Part shown: positions 46,801 to 57,866 of the stretch, piece by piece | Layout of the letters: every line of letters starts with the position of its first letter | Numbering within the stretch: position 1 is the first letter of the stretch | Assembly (NCBI GenBank): GCA_019096155.1 | Contig: JAHCVI010000002.1 | Coordinates: forward strand, 868,001-932,000 | Reading direction: 5' to 3' | Origin: Staphylotrichum longicolle | Lineage: Eukaryota > Ascomycota > Sordariomycetes > Sordariales > Chaetomiaceae | DNA length: 64,000 nt | Notes under the pieces: generated by a model | The model's input: the letters and a program-made list of their open reading frames with translations, nothing else | The model's database searches: none | Told to the model about the DNA's origin: nothing | Made by a program: the position numbers and the translations under genes

Positions 46801-48615
46801 TTAGATCTTTGACCGGCTGTCGCCCACCTCCTTCTGAGCCCGGTCCCGGAGCTGCTTGCGCAGGATCTTGCCAGACTGCATCGAACGCAAAAACAAGTCA
46901 GTGATCAAAAATCTCAAGCATAACCCAGAAGGTGCAATGTTCCAAAGACTCACCGGATTCTTGGGCACGGCGTCCACAAACACCACGCCGCCCTTCAGCT
47001 GCTTGTACCGCGTCACCTTCCCCTCCATCCACTTGGCCACGTCGCGCTCCGTCGCCTTGCTCTCGGCGCGGCGCACCACGTACGCGCGGGGCAGCTCCTC
47101 GCCGCCGATCGTGACGCCCACCACGGCCGCGTCCGCCACGTCCGGGTTCTCCAGCAGGATGCCCTCGAGCTCGGCGGGCGCGACCTGGTTCCCCTTGACC
47201 TTGATCAGCTCCTTGACGCGGTCGACGACGTGGAAAATGCCGCCGGGCTTGTACTCCTCGACGAAGGCGATGTCGCCCGTCTTGAGCCAGCGCGTGCCGT
47301 CGGCGTCGACGACGATCGTCTCGGCCGTCGCCTCGGGCTTGCGCCAGTACCGCCGCATGAGCGTCGGGCCGGTAACCCACAGCTCGCCGCGCTCGTTGGC
47401 CCGCGTGATGGGCGTCTTGCCGTCGAGCGACATGAGCCGCGCCCGGCAGTTGGGGTAGACCTCGCCGACGCCCGCCGAGCCGCGGACCGTCGAGGTAGGG
47501 TCCCACGATAGGGCGGTGCAGGTGACTTCCGTCATGCCCCACCCCTGGCGCACCCACATGTCGCGGCCGGGGAAGAGGCGCTCGACCTCCTCGCAGACCT
47601 CGCGGGTCAGGGGCGCGGCGCCCGAGCCGATGGCCTCGAGCGACGACAGGTCGTAGTTCTTGGTCAGGGGGTGCTTGGCGAGCAGGACGACGATCGGCGG
47701 CACGACGGGCAGGGTGGTGATGCGGAAGCGCTGGACGTACGAGAGCATCTTGACAAAGTCGAACGAGGGCATCACGTAGACGGGGATGTGCAGGTTGGGG
47801 AGGTTGGCGATGAAGTAGGTCTGACCGTAGGCGTGGTAGAGCGGGAGGAAGCACAGCCCGCGGTCTGTCTTTTGCTTCTCGGCGAAGTCGGGGCGCAGCT
47901 TGTTAGTGTGCACGACGCTGACGCCGTTGGCCACGTACGAGTGGTGGCTGATCTCGACGCCCTTGGGCACGCCCGTGGTGCCGCTGCTGTAGTTGAGGCA
48001 GCAGGTGGCTTCCTCGGGGTTGACCGGCTCCTCCCAGCTCCAAGTCTCGGCCTGGGCGAGGTTGCCGGCCAGGAGCTCTGTCCAGTGGCGTGTTCCCTCG
48101 GCACGACCCTTGGCCCCCGGCGCGGGAGACGGCGTTTGCGGGAGCACGGCGGCCGGCGGGGTGTTGGTGGTGCCCAGGACGTAGATGCGGTCGCGGGGGA
48201 GACCGACCTCTGCGGCGGCCTCGAGGGCCGTCTTGAGCGACTGCTCGGCCACGAACAGGAAGCTCGACTCGCTGTCCTTGAGCTGGTAGGCCAGCTCTCG
48301 GGACACGAAACTCGGGTTGGCACCGCTCACTATGCCGCCAGCCATGAGGACGCCGAGGAAGACCGAGGGGAAGAAGAGGCTGTTCCCAGAGAAGATGAGC
48401 ACGCGGTCGTTCTTCTTGAGCCCGGCCTTCAGCAGCCCGAGTGCAACGCGCTTCGCGAGAAGCCGGTAGTTGCTAAACGTCAAAAAGTTGGTATCCGGGT
48501 TCTCTGGGTCGATAAAGGCATGGTGGTCAGAGATGGGGTCGCATGCCGAGCCAAAGATCCATTGCTGCAGAGAACAGCGCGGAATAGGCACTGTCCAGCG
48601 TGAATTGATAGTCAT
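46801..48615 (-). CDS. Peroxisomal AMP-dependent acyl-CoA ligase, 4-coumarate-CoA ligase-like
   Basis: Exons 48615-46954 and 46875-46801, giving 578 aa. The ATG at 48615 (MTINSRWTVPIP) is chosen; upstream codons in frame lack ATG. Adenylate-forming enzyme motifs: YSSGTTGVPKGV (A3 P-loop), GWGMTEVTCT (A5), TGDIAFVEE (A7), VDRVKELIKVKGNQVAPAELE (A8) and NPSGKILRKQL (A10, catalytic Lys), the last formed only after splicing of the 78-base intron at 46953-46876. The C-terminus SKI fits a PTS1 peroxisomal signal. Related fungal enzymes activate aromatic or fatty carboxylic acids as CoA thioesters; the substrate here cannot be read from the sequence. The intron is a multiple of three without a stop, so a retained form would add 26 residues just before A10. 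Confidence 0.92.
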   Translation of the reverse strand: MTINSRWTVPIPRCSLQQWIFGSACDPISDHHAFIDPENPDTNFLTFSNYRLLAKRVALGLLKAGLKKNDRVLIFSGNSLFFPSVFLGVLMAGGIVSGANPSFVSRELAYQLKDSESSFLFVAEQSLKTALEAAAEVGLPRDRIYVLGTTNTPPAAVLPQTPSPAPGAKGRAEGTRHWTELLAGNLAQAETWSWEEPVNPEEATCCLNYSSGTTGVPKGVEISHHSYVANGVSVVHTNKLRPDFAEKQKTDRGLCFLPLYHAYGQTYFIANLPNLHIPVYVMPSFDFVKMLSYVQRFRITTLPVVPPIVVLLAKHPLTKNYDLSSLEAIGSGAAPLTREVCEEVERLFPGRDMWVRQGWGMTEVTCTALSWDPTSTVRGSAGVGEVYPNCRARLMSLDGKTPITRANERGELWVTGPTLMRRYWRKPEATAETIVVDADGTRWLKTGDIAFVEEYKPGGIFHVVDRVKELIKVKGNQVAPAELEGILLENPDVADAAVVGVTIGGEELPRAYVVRRAESKATERDVAKWMEGKVTRYKQLKGGVVFVDAVPKNPVSLWNIAPSGLCLRFLITDLFLRSMQSGKILRKQLRDRAQKEVGDSRSKI

Positions 48616-50290
48616 TGTGGCAGAGGATTTCACGACGGTTCGGGCGTGGTGAAAGTCGGTAGCGGAGGTGCTCTCAAGCCGCTGGCACAGGTGAGAAGGG
48701 GGTTAAGTAGCCTCGGGTCTTATCAGGCACCAGAGAGGCCGAGGTGAAGGCCCTTTAAGGCGTGAGGCGCAATAAAGAAGATGGTTCGGAGCCGCTTGGG
48801 ATATAAGAATGGACCGCGGAGTGTCCAAGCGCGGAATATCAGCGCGCCCAGCGAGTTGGGACGAGCGAAATAATCAAGATGAAACGAGATATCTTGGGAC
48901 AATTCGACCAAGCTGCTCTTGATCGGAAAGACTTTTTGGGAGGAAACCGCCTTGTGAAAAGATGGAGGGGAAGGAAGGAGAGGTTATTATCAAGGAGCGC
49001 GCCTCCCCCTCCCAAAAAGGACCACTGCTTGTAAGTCCAGGGTGACTTATCCCCCTACCCCAACCACTCCTCAAAAGACCCCGCAGACCCCCAGGATCCT
49101 CTACAAAGTGGAGTTGCTGAAGCTTGGTCACGTCGCCGGGAATACGACGCTTTGAAATGTCCCATAAAAACAGGCTGGGCGTTGGGGTTGGTGGTTTGCT
49201 TGCTCTCCGACGGAATGCCCCTGTCAACATCATCGCCGACCTTATTTATCACTCGATTCCTCGGCCTTTGTCCTGTCTTTTTCCACTGGGAAAACATGCA
49301 GGCAACCGGGTTTTGTGACTTGAAAGCTGCCCGGCATGGAGTGCGAGCTGAACTGCATCGAAGCTGCAGCATTGACAAGAAGTGACCTAACAGGGGCCTG
49401 CGATTGAGAAGCAGACTCGCAGCCGATTGGCCCGTCTCTGCTGGTCTCTTGGCTCCCCGCGTTGCAGGGACCAGGTTCCCCGTATATCTGGCCAGAGTGC
49501 CGAGGCACTGGACCGATTTGGAGATGGCGACTTGGAGGCCAGGCTTTGAAGGTGAGGGGGAATAGCTGCCGGTGTCCGATTCCACGTTGCAGGCCGAGGC
49601 GATGCTTGCGAGCTGTGCGGTTGGTCGTTAGGTGCTGACCGCTTGCATGTACGGTGCATGTTCCGACTGCACAATATCCAAGGTAGGCGTGTGTGACGTT
49701 GTTCTTTGGATCTCACCCGAAAAAAAGTCTCTTTCAACCGCGGTTTGTCAACAAAGTCGATGAAATTGCCGTGGTGATCGTCAACGGCCCGGAGGCAACT
49801 GACTCGAGTTTCACTGCAAGTCCCTTGCGGCACACTCGCCGCGATGATCCCGGGCGTATTTCAGTCCGCAGCGCTGGGACCTGAATGAATGACATTACGC
49901 GGCCCTTAGCGCAGGGTCATCGGCGCATTTGGAGGGATCCCCGGGCTTTGTAGCCGCCGAGCTTCCGGTCCTTCGGAGTGGTACAGTCCGCCGGGATGGC
50001 TCAAAGGTCGGAGAGAAGGCTTCAGAGCACTGCACGGTCAAACATTCCGGGAAGAGCCGCGGGAGGCTCATCGATGTCGGGTGTGTTCCGTGCATCGAAG
50101 AGCCCAGGGTGCCCGACCGGGGTAGGCGGGCAACAGAAATCAGATCGTTTCCATTCGTACCCCAGGAACTCAGTGAAATTGAAGATGGCTGCTTGACCTT
50201 CATGGAGAAGGAACAACTCGAGGCAGCGACGAGACCCGCCAGGCGATCGGATGAAAAGCGTGGCTCGCAGTCACGTGAATATCGAATTCG
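48616..50290. other. Intergenic region between acyl-CoA ligase and tRNA-Ser
   Basis: About 1.7 kb with the ligase promoter at its left end. Open frames on both strands are short and overlap. No gene is supported. Confidence 0.5.
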
Positions 50291-50372
50291 GGCGTGGTGG
50301 CGGAGTGGTCTAACGCGCAAGACTAGAAATCTTGTTCCTTCGGGAGCGTCTGTTCGAATCAGGCCCACGTCG
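50291..50372 (+). tRNA. tRNA-Ser(AGA)
   Basis: Eighty-two bases that fold as a type II tRNA. The acceptor stem is GGCGTGG with CCACGTC (one G-U pair) and discriminator G. The D stem is GCG/CGC. The anticodon arm is CAAGA-CTAGAAA-TCTTG with anticodon AGA, decoding UCU serine (and UCC/UCA after inosine modification). The variable arm is TTCCTTCGGGAGC, and the T arm is GTCTG-TTCGAAT-CAGGC. The discriminator G and long variable arm are serine identity elements. No intron and no encoded CCA. A T-rich stretch follows near 50398-50415 and may serve as the Pol III terminator. Confidence 0.93.
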
Positions 50373-51046
50373 AATGTCAACTGTAAAGTTGGCCAGTTTC
50401 TTTTTCACTTTTCTTCCTCAGATTAAGCCATTTTGGTATTGGGTTGAGTCAAAATTGGCACCAACGGCAGGGACGATTTGGTCAACGGTCTTGCAGGAAG
50501 GTGCCACCCCCCTTTCCCCCACGTTTGTGGCGGAAACTGTTTCCGGCGATTGGTTGGAGAAGGAGCGCGTTTGTCATCTGTCACCCCAAGTTCCGACGGG
50601 GCGGTTTCAATGTTTCCAAGTGACCAGGTTGAGACGAGAACTTGATTGAAACAGCTCCTGCTCAATGTGTTATCCTCGAGCTACGCTGCCCTTTTGCAGC
50701 CCTCGACATGTAGTCGACGCGCAACAGACTGCGACACGTCAGTACCCACCAGAGTCTCACCTCCCTGCTTTAGGCGTTCTGGGTTCCCTTAGCTTCAGTT
50801 GTGGCACCTCAGCTCCTCTTTCAACGGTTGAGTGGTCGGCACACTTGCCCGGTTTATTGTGAAGACGCCTCCTGGACCTCGTTCTGCAGTTTACGCAATA
50901 GTTGGATCCGGATATTCCATACACCATTTTCGGCATTCTAAATCTCTGGCTACTCGCGCCAAACAGTGGGTTTGCGAGCGGGGGTGAGGAGTCCAAGCAG
51001 CAAGGAGGAGGATTCGGCCTTGGGCATCAGAACACAAACAAGCAAA
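50373..51046. other. Intergenic region, tRNA-Ser / MFS transporter
   Basis: About 670 bases with the promoter of the MFS gene. No gene is supported. Confidence 0.5.
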
Positions 51047-52966
51047 ATGATACCACTATCTCTACCCTGGCGCCGTACCGAAGCCGCAGCCGACTACGCC
51101 GCCGCCGTAGTACCGCTGGAAGAGGCACATCAGCACAGCCATAGCCACCGCCTCAGTCTGCGATCCGACTCCGAGGGGCAGCTGGACGGCGACGCTTTTG
51201 ACGGTGATGGCGGGATCGACAAGGACCTAGATGAGCAGGATACTACCATGCTCATGACGGGTAGCGAACCGCCTGAGTACAGCATCGAGGGACTACGGAA
51301 GGAGGTCAGGAGGGGAGGGAGGGGAAAGAAATGGACGGCTTATGAGAGTGAGTGGCTTTGGATCTTGGTGCTGTTAAGCTGGGAGGAAACTAATGAGTTG
51401 ACAGTGAAATCTCGACTCATCAACAAGGCAATCCAGGACATTGGGATGGGGAGGTATAACTGGCAGCTGTTTGTGCTGTGTGGATTTGGCTGGTTTGCTG
51501 ACAAGTATGTTCCCCGAACCGTTGATGAGCTTCCTGACTGACTTTGCTGTAGTTTATGGATGCAAGTAAGTCGACTTTCTCTGGCTGCTCTGTCAGGGCT
51601 CAGGGGGCTGGGATGGCACTAACAAACTGAGTAGGGCGTTTCCCTCACGCTCCCGTCTCTCTCAGCCGAGTTTGGGATCTCGGAAAAGTCGGTCCGCTAC
51701 ACAACCTCGTCCCTTTTTGTTGGGCTGTGTTTGGGCAGCTTCTTCTGGGGCATCGGCTCCGACATAATGGGTCGCCGCATCGCCTTCAACGTCACGCTGC
51801 TGATTACCAGCGTGTTCGGAACTGCCTCTGCGTGGGCACCGAGCTGGGGAGGCGTATGTCTCATGTACGCGGCCTTGGGCTTCGGCGTCGGTGGCAATCT
51901 CCCTGTAGACGGCGCTCTCTTTCTGGAATTCCTCCCAGACGCCTCCAGCTCCCTCCTCACTCTGCTGTCCGTTTGGTGGCCAATCGGGCAGTTGTGCTCC
52001 TCGCTCTTTGCTTGGTTCTTCATTGCCAAGTGGCCTGCAGACCAAGGGTGGCGGCACTTTGTCATGACTATTGGCATTATCACCTTTGTCATGTTCCTCG
52101 TTCGCTTCTTTCTTTTCCACATGTTCGAATCTCCCAAGTACCTGCTTTCGCGGGGCCGGCAGGCCGAGGCAGTGGCTGTCGTTCAAGGCATCGCGCTCAA
52201 GAACAGGAGGAAGACATGGCTAACAGAGGAGATCTTGGATGCCGTGGTCGACGACCCAGCCCCGCGCGTCCGAAGGGGACTCTCAACCAAAAACATCATC
52301 AAGAACAAACTCGCCTCCTTTTCAGCCGAGCGCATCCGTCCGCTCTTCAGCAGCCGCAAGTTGGCTCTGACCACCGCGCTCATCTGGTTCTGCTGGGCAA
52401 CGATCGGGATGGGCTACCCCCTCTTCAACGCCTTCCTTCCGCAATATCTCTCTCACGGTGGCGGCGACAGCACCGGCGACTCGCCCGCATCGTCGATTAC
52501 GGGTGAGACATACCGCAACTACGCCATCACCAGCATCGTTGGCGTGCCGGGCAGTTTGCTGGCCGCCTACGCGGTCGACATGAAATCGCCCTTCCTGGGG
52601 CGGCGCGGCACGCTGGCCATCTCGACGCTTGTGTCGGCCGTGTTCCTGTTTCTGTTTGTCAAGCTGGGCAAGACGCCGTCGTCGCAGCTGGCGTTCTCGT
52701 GCGTGGAAGCGTTTGCGCAGAATATCATGTACGGCGTCCTGTATGCCTTTACGCCCGAGATCTTTCCCGCGCCGGTCCGCGGGGCGGGGACGGGCGTGGC
52801 GAGCTTCTTGAACCGGGCTACGGGTCTGCTGGCCCCGATTATCGCGGCGACGGTGCCGGGGGATGGGACGACGGCGCCGGTGTATCTCTCGGCGGCGCTG
52901 ATTCTAGCGGCGTTTGTGGGGATTTGTCTGGTACCGATCGAGACGAGGGGGAGGCAGAGGCTATGA
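51047..52966 (+). CDS. MFS transporter, SV2/sugar-porter-like
   Basis: Four exons, 51047-51347, 51405-51504, 51553-51565 (13 bases) and 51635-52966, giving 581 aa. Start at ATG 51047 (MIPLSLPWRR). The cytosolic N-terminus (about 110 residues) has a His/Ser-rich and then acidic part. The first helix reads WQLFVLCGFGWFADN-LWMQGVSLTLPSLS, assembled across two introns with the 13-base exon supplying LWMQ. Further signatures are GSFFWGIGSDIMGRR (loop 2-3), a central loop with RGLSTKNIIKNKL, and the last helices with YAFTPEIFPAPVRGAGTG, a sugar/SV2-type motif. About 12 helices are present. Relatives are annotated as sugar or general-substrate transporters; the substrate is not deducible. Confidence 0.9.
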
Positions 52967-53177
52967 AGTGATGGCCTTTGGAAGCGTCGTTGGTTGCTAT
53001 CAGCGTAAAATCAGCGTTAAACACAGCCTCAGACTTCAGAAATACTTTAGCGTGACTTCAGTATACCGCGGAAGCTGCCAGCGCGGAAATAATCGCAGAG
53101 GGTGATTCCAAGGGTCAGGAACGTTCGGCCATGCGGCAGGAGAGAAACCATTGCTGTCTATAGTCTACGGGAGATGA
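52967..53177. other. Short convergent spacer, MFS / J-domain gene
   Basis: Two hundred and eleven bases between convergent stop codons, presumably shared 3' untranslated sequence. Nothing else is visible. Confidence 0.6.
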
Positions 53178-54362
53178 TCACCTGGCCCCCTTGGCACCGG
53201 CCGGCGCGTCCATCCTGCGCTTCGCAAACGACCTCCCCAGCGCGTCCCGCACCATAGGATCCGAGCGAATTGTGTTTTGGACCAGCCACTCCTTGACCTT
53301 GGCCCACATCGAGTTCCGTGTCTCCTCATCGCCCGCAAAGGGCGCCATCTCCGTCTCCAGCAACCTCGTAGCGTCCGCATCCAGTCTCTTCACTGCCATC
53401 TCCAACCTTTCCAACCCCTGCCTCAACGCCACCTCATCATCCCCGCCCTTCTTCCCACTCACCACCAAATTCCCACTGCTCGTGTCCGCCGCCAACAGCG
53501 GCCCAATCTGCGAGAACGCAATGTACACCGTCACACTCAGCTTCCGCGCCAGGGCAATCGCCTGGAACGGCAAGTACGGCGCGCGGCCCGCCACCCACGC
53601 CAGAACGGGGTTCACCACCCGCTCCAGCACGACCGGCATCCCGGGGCGCGTCACGCTGTGCGCCTCGAACACGAACATCACCGCCAGCACCAGCCACCGC
53701 TCGTACCGGCCCCAGTCCAGATACCCCAGCAGGCCGAGCCCGTACATGAACACGGCGGCCATGCCGTAGTACGGCACCAGCTGCTGCGCGCCGCGCGCGA
53801 CGTAGTCGCGGATGGTCACGCACCGCTGCCAGTCGACGACGTCCGGGCCGAAGCGCTCGTAGGCGAACCGCCGCGCCGGGTCCGTCAGCGCGTCGGCGGC
53901 CGTCTTGAGGTGGACAAAATAGGCGTTGGTGTCCTCGGCGTTTCGCGCCGCCGCACCACCGCCACCCGAGCCGGCCTTGTCCGGGTGGTGCAGGGCGGCG
54001 AGGCGGCGGAAGCGCGACTTGATCTCGCGGTCGGTCGCGTTGAGCGGCACGCCCAGGTCCGTGTAGAAGTTGCCCGCCCGCTGCAGGTCGTAGTCGGCCT
54101 CGTAGATGGTGTAGAGGAGGTAGAGCGCCACGACCATGATGTGGATGCGCCGGCGGTGCTCGGCGTAGCGCGGTGTGCCCGGCTGCGGCTTGGGGTCGCC
54201 TGCGCGGATGGTGATGCCGTAGTAGAGGGTTTGCGTCCAGCCTGTTACTAGCTGCGGCAGCGGGGGTTAGTGATCTGGAGGGGGCCAAGGTAGGATGGTA
54301 GGGGAGGATGAACCCACGTTGGGAAGGAAGCTCCAGCCCAGGAGCGAGAGCAGGGCCGACAT
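53178..54362 (-). CDS. J-domain (DnaJ-type) multi-pass membrane protein
   Basis: Two exons, 54362-54318 and 54251-53178 (66-base intron with ACTAACC branch), giving 372 aa. Exon 1 encodes MSALLSLLGWSFLPN; exon 2 continues LVTGWTQTLYYG. A hydrophobic helix (about 55-65, VVALYLLYTIYEA) leads into a J domain at about 76-150 with NFYTDLGVPLNATDREIKS and the invariant HPD (about 104-106, LHHPDKAG). Two or three more hydrophobic segments follow (MAAVFMYGLGLLGYLD, WLVLAVMFVFEA, FQAIALARKLSVTVYIAF), then a soluble charged C-terminus. HPD implies it stimulates an Hsp70; the membrane topology suggests the ER, possibly Erj5-like, which is inference. No frame problem. Confidence 0.87.
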
Positions 54363-54654
54363 GGTGGCCGGTGAGCGATTGTTCCGTTTTTCAGGGTCTT
54401 AGTGCGGGTACATGGCAGGGTTGGCGTAAAGAAAAGATTGCGAAGCAATCGTGCTGCAAGTGATGGGTAACGAGCGAGGGCTTGGCTAAAGGGACATAGG
54501 TCCAACGCGAGTTGCGTTTGTTCACGAATCGCTGCATTCTGGCCTTTGTCCCCCAAGGTGTTTGCTTGGCATTCCCCTGTGGAGTGCAAACGCGGGCCCT
54601 GAGGACCCTTGGGACCCAGCAGATAATTTGGCTGCCCAAAGCAGTAATCTCCAA
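54363..54654. other. Promoter region of the J-domain gene
   Basis: About 290 bases between the J-domain start codon and the second tRNA-Ser. It must contain the minus-strand promoter. No element stands out. Confidence 0.45.
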
Positions 54655-54735
54655 GGCGTGGTGGCAGAGTGGTCTAATGCGCAAGACTAGAAATCTTGTT
54701 CCTTCGGGAGCGTCTGTCGAATCAGGCCCACGTCG
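54655..54735 (+). tRNA. tRNA-Ser(AGA), second copy with a short T loop
   Basis: Nearly identical to the copy at 50291-50372 and with the same anticodon AGA and acceptor stem, but 81 bases long. The D stem differs by a compensated pair (GCA/TGC instead of GCG/CGC), which argues for a gene maintained by selection. The T arm reads GTCTG-TCGAAT-CAGGC, one T short of the universal TTCGAAT loop; the same bases form the B box of the internal Pol III promoter. Either this copy is defective or one base is missing from the sequence. Confidence 0.8.
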
Positions 54736-55219
54736 GTTTCCTTTTGCACTTTTTGCATTCCTGCCCCATTTACCCCTGACTTAGCAGCATATCACAAGTT
54801 CGGTCTGCTCCACGTCTTTTGGGTGGCAATGGAGTTCATCCTCATTCTGTTCTTGCTGATCACTTGGTCATGAGCCAACATGTCGAAACGATGTTCCTGG
54901 AACCAAGTTGGCGACCCAATCGAAGAGGGGGGCCGGCTCCTCATGCAGTTAGTGCCGCCCAACCGTTCCAACAGGGAGCGGGAGAGCGTTGCATCTGTCA
55001 TCCTGTCCCCTGCTTGGAAACCAGGCTTGTCGGTTATCGAGGCAATCTTAAAGCAGGATGCTAACTGAACGACATCATCTCATTCCATGACAATGGCTAT
55101 GTCCTGCCACTTTGTCTCCCTGGCCGAGTTGAGCCGTCTTTGACACGATGATGCTGTTTCTTGTCTCTAAACGGAGTACCTAAAAAGTTGAAACAGGCCT
55201 TTTGCACCTCTGGCGCGTC
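54736..55219. other. Intergenic region, tRNA-Ser / GH55 gene
   Basis: About 480 bases containing the GH55 promoter. No gene or clear element is seen. Confidence 0.45.
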
Positions 55220-57866
55220 ATGAGGGCTCATTTACTGCTGGCGACCCTAGGGGCTGTTTGTTGTGTGGCAGCCCGACAACCACTTGGAGAGCCCTTGCTT
55301 CAAGAGAGACAGTCGTGTCAAGGACCATCCCCCGGCAACCCCAAGGTTTGGTGGCGCGCTCAAATCGGGCACAATGGAACGACGCCCTATGCCGCCGATT
55401 CGACTTTCCAGTATTATCGTACCGCGGTTCAGTATGGGGCAGACAGCTCCGGCAAGGAGGACTCCTCGGATGCCTTCAACCACGCTATTGACGGTGAGGG
55501 GTAAATCATACATGGGAAAATACAATGCTGAAACCGAAGTAGCATGGAACAGGACGGGAAACACGGTCACCACCCTCCCGGCCTACATCTATGTGCCCCC
55601 TGGTACATACCTGATCAAGAAGCCCATCCAGATGCTGGTCAACACCTTCTTGATCGGTGACCCCTTGAACCTACCGACCTTGGTTGCCCGACCAGCTCTG
55701 GAGGCAAACCCCGTTATTAACGGCTACGACGCCCATCAAGGCGAAGCCAGTGCCAACAAGAACTTCTACATGGCCGTCCGCAACTTTAAGATCGACACGA
55801 CCAGGATTGCCAACAACGTGGTAGGCAGAGCCATCGAATGGTCCGTCTCACAAGCTTGCAGTCTCACCAATGTCCACATCAACATGCCTGCGTCCTCAGC
55901 ACACGTGGGAGTCACCATGGATCAGGGCGGCTCGGGCAAGATCATCGCCGATTGCTCCTTTACCGGCGGCGCGATTGGCCTGCAGCTTGCCAACCAGCAG
56001 TACATGCTCAAGGCCCTCACCTTTGACGGGTGCGGCGTGGGCATCTTCATCCAGAGATCGTTCGTCTCTACGATCCAGGGGTGTACCTTCACCAACTGTA
56101 ACTACGGCGTCGACATGAGCGCGCCTGACAGCAGTGGCGCACTGTCCATTGTCGACTCCTCCGTGTCCAAATGCACCGCTGGCGTCCACGCTTATGTCAG
56201 TGGCAATGGCCAAGGCTCGCTCGTGCTGGATGGGTTTGCCGTCAGCGACGCGGTTGCCGTGAAGTCGTCGAATGGCTCGACACTTCTTCAGGGGTCCGTT
56301 CCGGATGGTCAAGTCTGGGTCATGGGAAATACGTAAGCGCCCGTCGTAGCTTTGACATGTGGCCAGAACTGACACGCCAAAGCAACCCCGTTGGTTACCA
56401 ATCAGGCAAGACATTCCCCATCCGCAGGCCTCCAGGACTGCTGGTAGACGGGAAATACTTGACTGCGCCTTTGCCGCAGTACGAGAAGTACGACATCAGC
56501 CAAGTCGTCAGCATCAAAGACGACCCGAGCATCCCGTGTACGGAGACAGTGAGCCTTACCAACCCAACCCCCTAGACTAGAGCCCCCTAACACCAGCCAG
56601 ACTCCCACGACGACGGCCCCTCAATCAATGCCATCCTCCTGAAGCACGCCAATTGCAAAATCGTCTTCTTCCCCAAGGCATCTACCGAACGAACACCACC
56701 ATCCACGTTCCCCCCGGCTCCATTCGTCGGTGAAGTGTTTTCCACCATCTCCGGGGCCGGCACCTTCTTCTCCTCCGCCTCCTCCCCGCAACCCATCCTC
56801 CGCCTCGGCCGCCCCGGCGACACCGGCACGCCCAGCTCACCGACCTCCTCGTCACCGTCTCCGCCACGCTCCCGGGCGCCATCCTCCTCCAAATCAACAC
56901 CGCCTCCCGGCCAACCACCCTGCAGGCGCGGCCGCGGTCGGCATCTGGAACACGGTCCTCCGCGTCGGCGGCTCCGCCGACTCCCTCGTCACCACCTCGT
57001 GCGGCAGCCCGGACACCGCCACCTGCAAGGCGGCCTTCGCGCTGCTGCACCTCGCGCCCTCGGCCTCGTCGGCCTACCTCGAGGACGTGTGGGGCTGGAC
57101 GGCCGACCACAGCCTGGACGGGCCCGCACGGGACCCCCCACAGAACATCGCCGTCGGCCGCGGCGCGCTCGTCGAGAGCGCCGGCCCGACGTGGCTGGTC
57201 GGCACCTCGTTCGAGCACTGCACGCTGTACCAGTACGCGCTGCGCGGGGCGCGCGACGTGTACGTCGGGCAGCAGCAGACCGAGGCGCCGTACTGGCAAG
57301 GGGTGGGGACGGCGCGGCGGGCGCCGGCGCCGTGGGCGGTGAATGCGTCGTGGGGGGATCCCGGGTTTGGGAACTGTGCCGGGGCGGTGGAGGATGATGA
57401 TCGGTGCTACCGCGCGTGGGGGGTGTACATGGTGAACAGCAGCCGGGTCGTGGTTCACGGGTCGGCGATGTGGAGTTTCTTCAACGGCATGGATGACGGG
57501 CAGTGGAGTGACCCGCAGTGCGGTGCTACGGGGGGGATATGCCAGACGAATATGGCGTTCGTGGAGGGGGCGAGGGCGACGTGGTGGTTCTCGGTGAGCA
57601 GCAAAGCGGCGGAGAACTTGGTGGTGGATGTTGGCGGTGTGGCGGGGGGCAATGGGAGCGGGACGGTTATAACGTCACAGAAGGATAACCCGGGGAGTTG
57701 GGGGGCGGTGGTGGCTGCGTATTTGAGGAATACAGGTGGTGATGAGGGTGAGGGTGAGGGTGATGGGGGTCAGGACTCAGGGGCTGGGAGGGTGAAAGAA
57801 GGGTTAGGGTTGTTTGTGGCGACTGTTGCAATGTTGTTTGTGCTGATGTTTGTCGAGTTAATGTAG
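55220..57866 (+). CDS. GH55-type exo-beta-1,3-glucanase with clustered indels
   Basis: Start at ATG 55220, giving a signal peptide (MRAHLLLATLGAVCCVAA). Introns: 55501-55552, 56333-56382 and 56549-56600. The first pectate-lyase-like repeat domain is well preserved (YRTAVQYGADSSGKEDSSDAF, AYIYVPPGTYLIKKPIQMLV, NFYMAVRNFKIDTTRI, HVGVTMDQGGSGKI). The second begins near 56530, but its family sequence is scattered over several frames: YGDNSHDDGPSINAILLKH, GIYRTNTTIHVPPGS, VGEVFSTISGAGTFFSS, LTDLLVTVSATLPGAILLQ. From about 56940 a clean frame runs AAVGIWNTVLRVGGSADSL ... WGWTADHSL ... AMWSFFNGMDDGQW to 57866. About five single-base indels lie between 56530 and 56940. A hydrophobic C-terminus (LGLFVATVAMLFVLMFVEL) suggests GPI anchoring. 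GH55 enzymes trim beta-1,3-glucan, for nutrition or wall remodelling. Confidence 0.85.

Noticed and set aside
44272..48615. Secondary-metabolite cluster around the 4CL-like ligase
   Set aside because: No polyketide synthase, peptide synthetase, terpene synthase, P450 or pathway regulator nearby; neighbours are housekeeping.
51662..52186. Minus-strand open frame opposite the MFS gene
   Set aside because: Antisense shadow of a well-supported 12-helix transporter.
56530..56640. Extra short introns explaining the GH55 frame changes
   Set aside because: Available GT..AG pairs are under about 35 bases or give non-family sequence; single-base indels explain all pieces.
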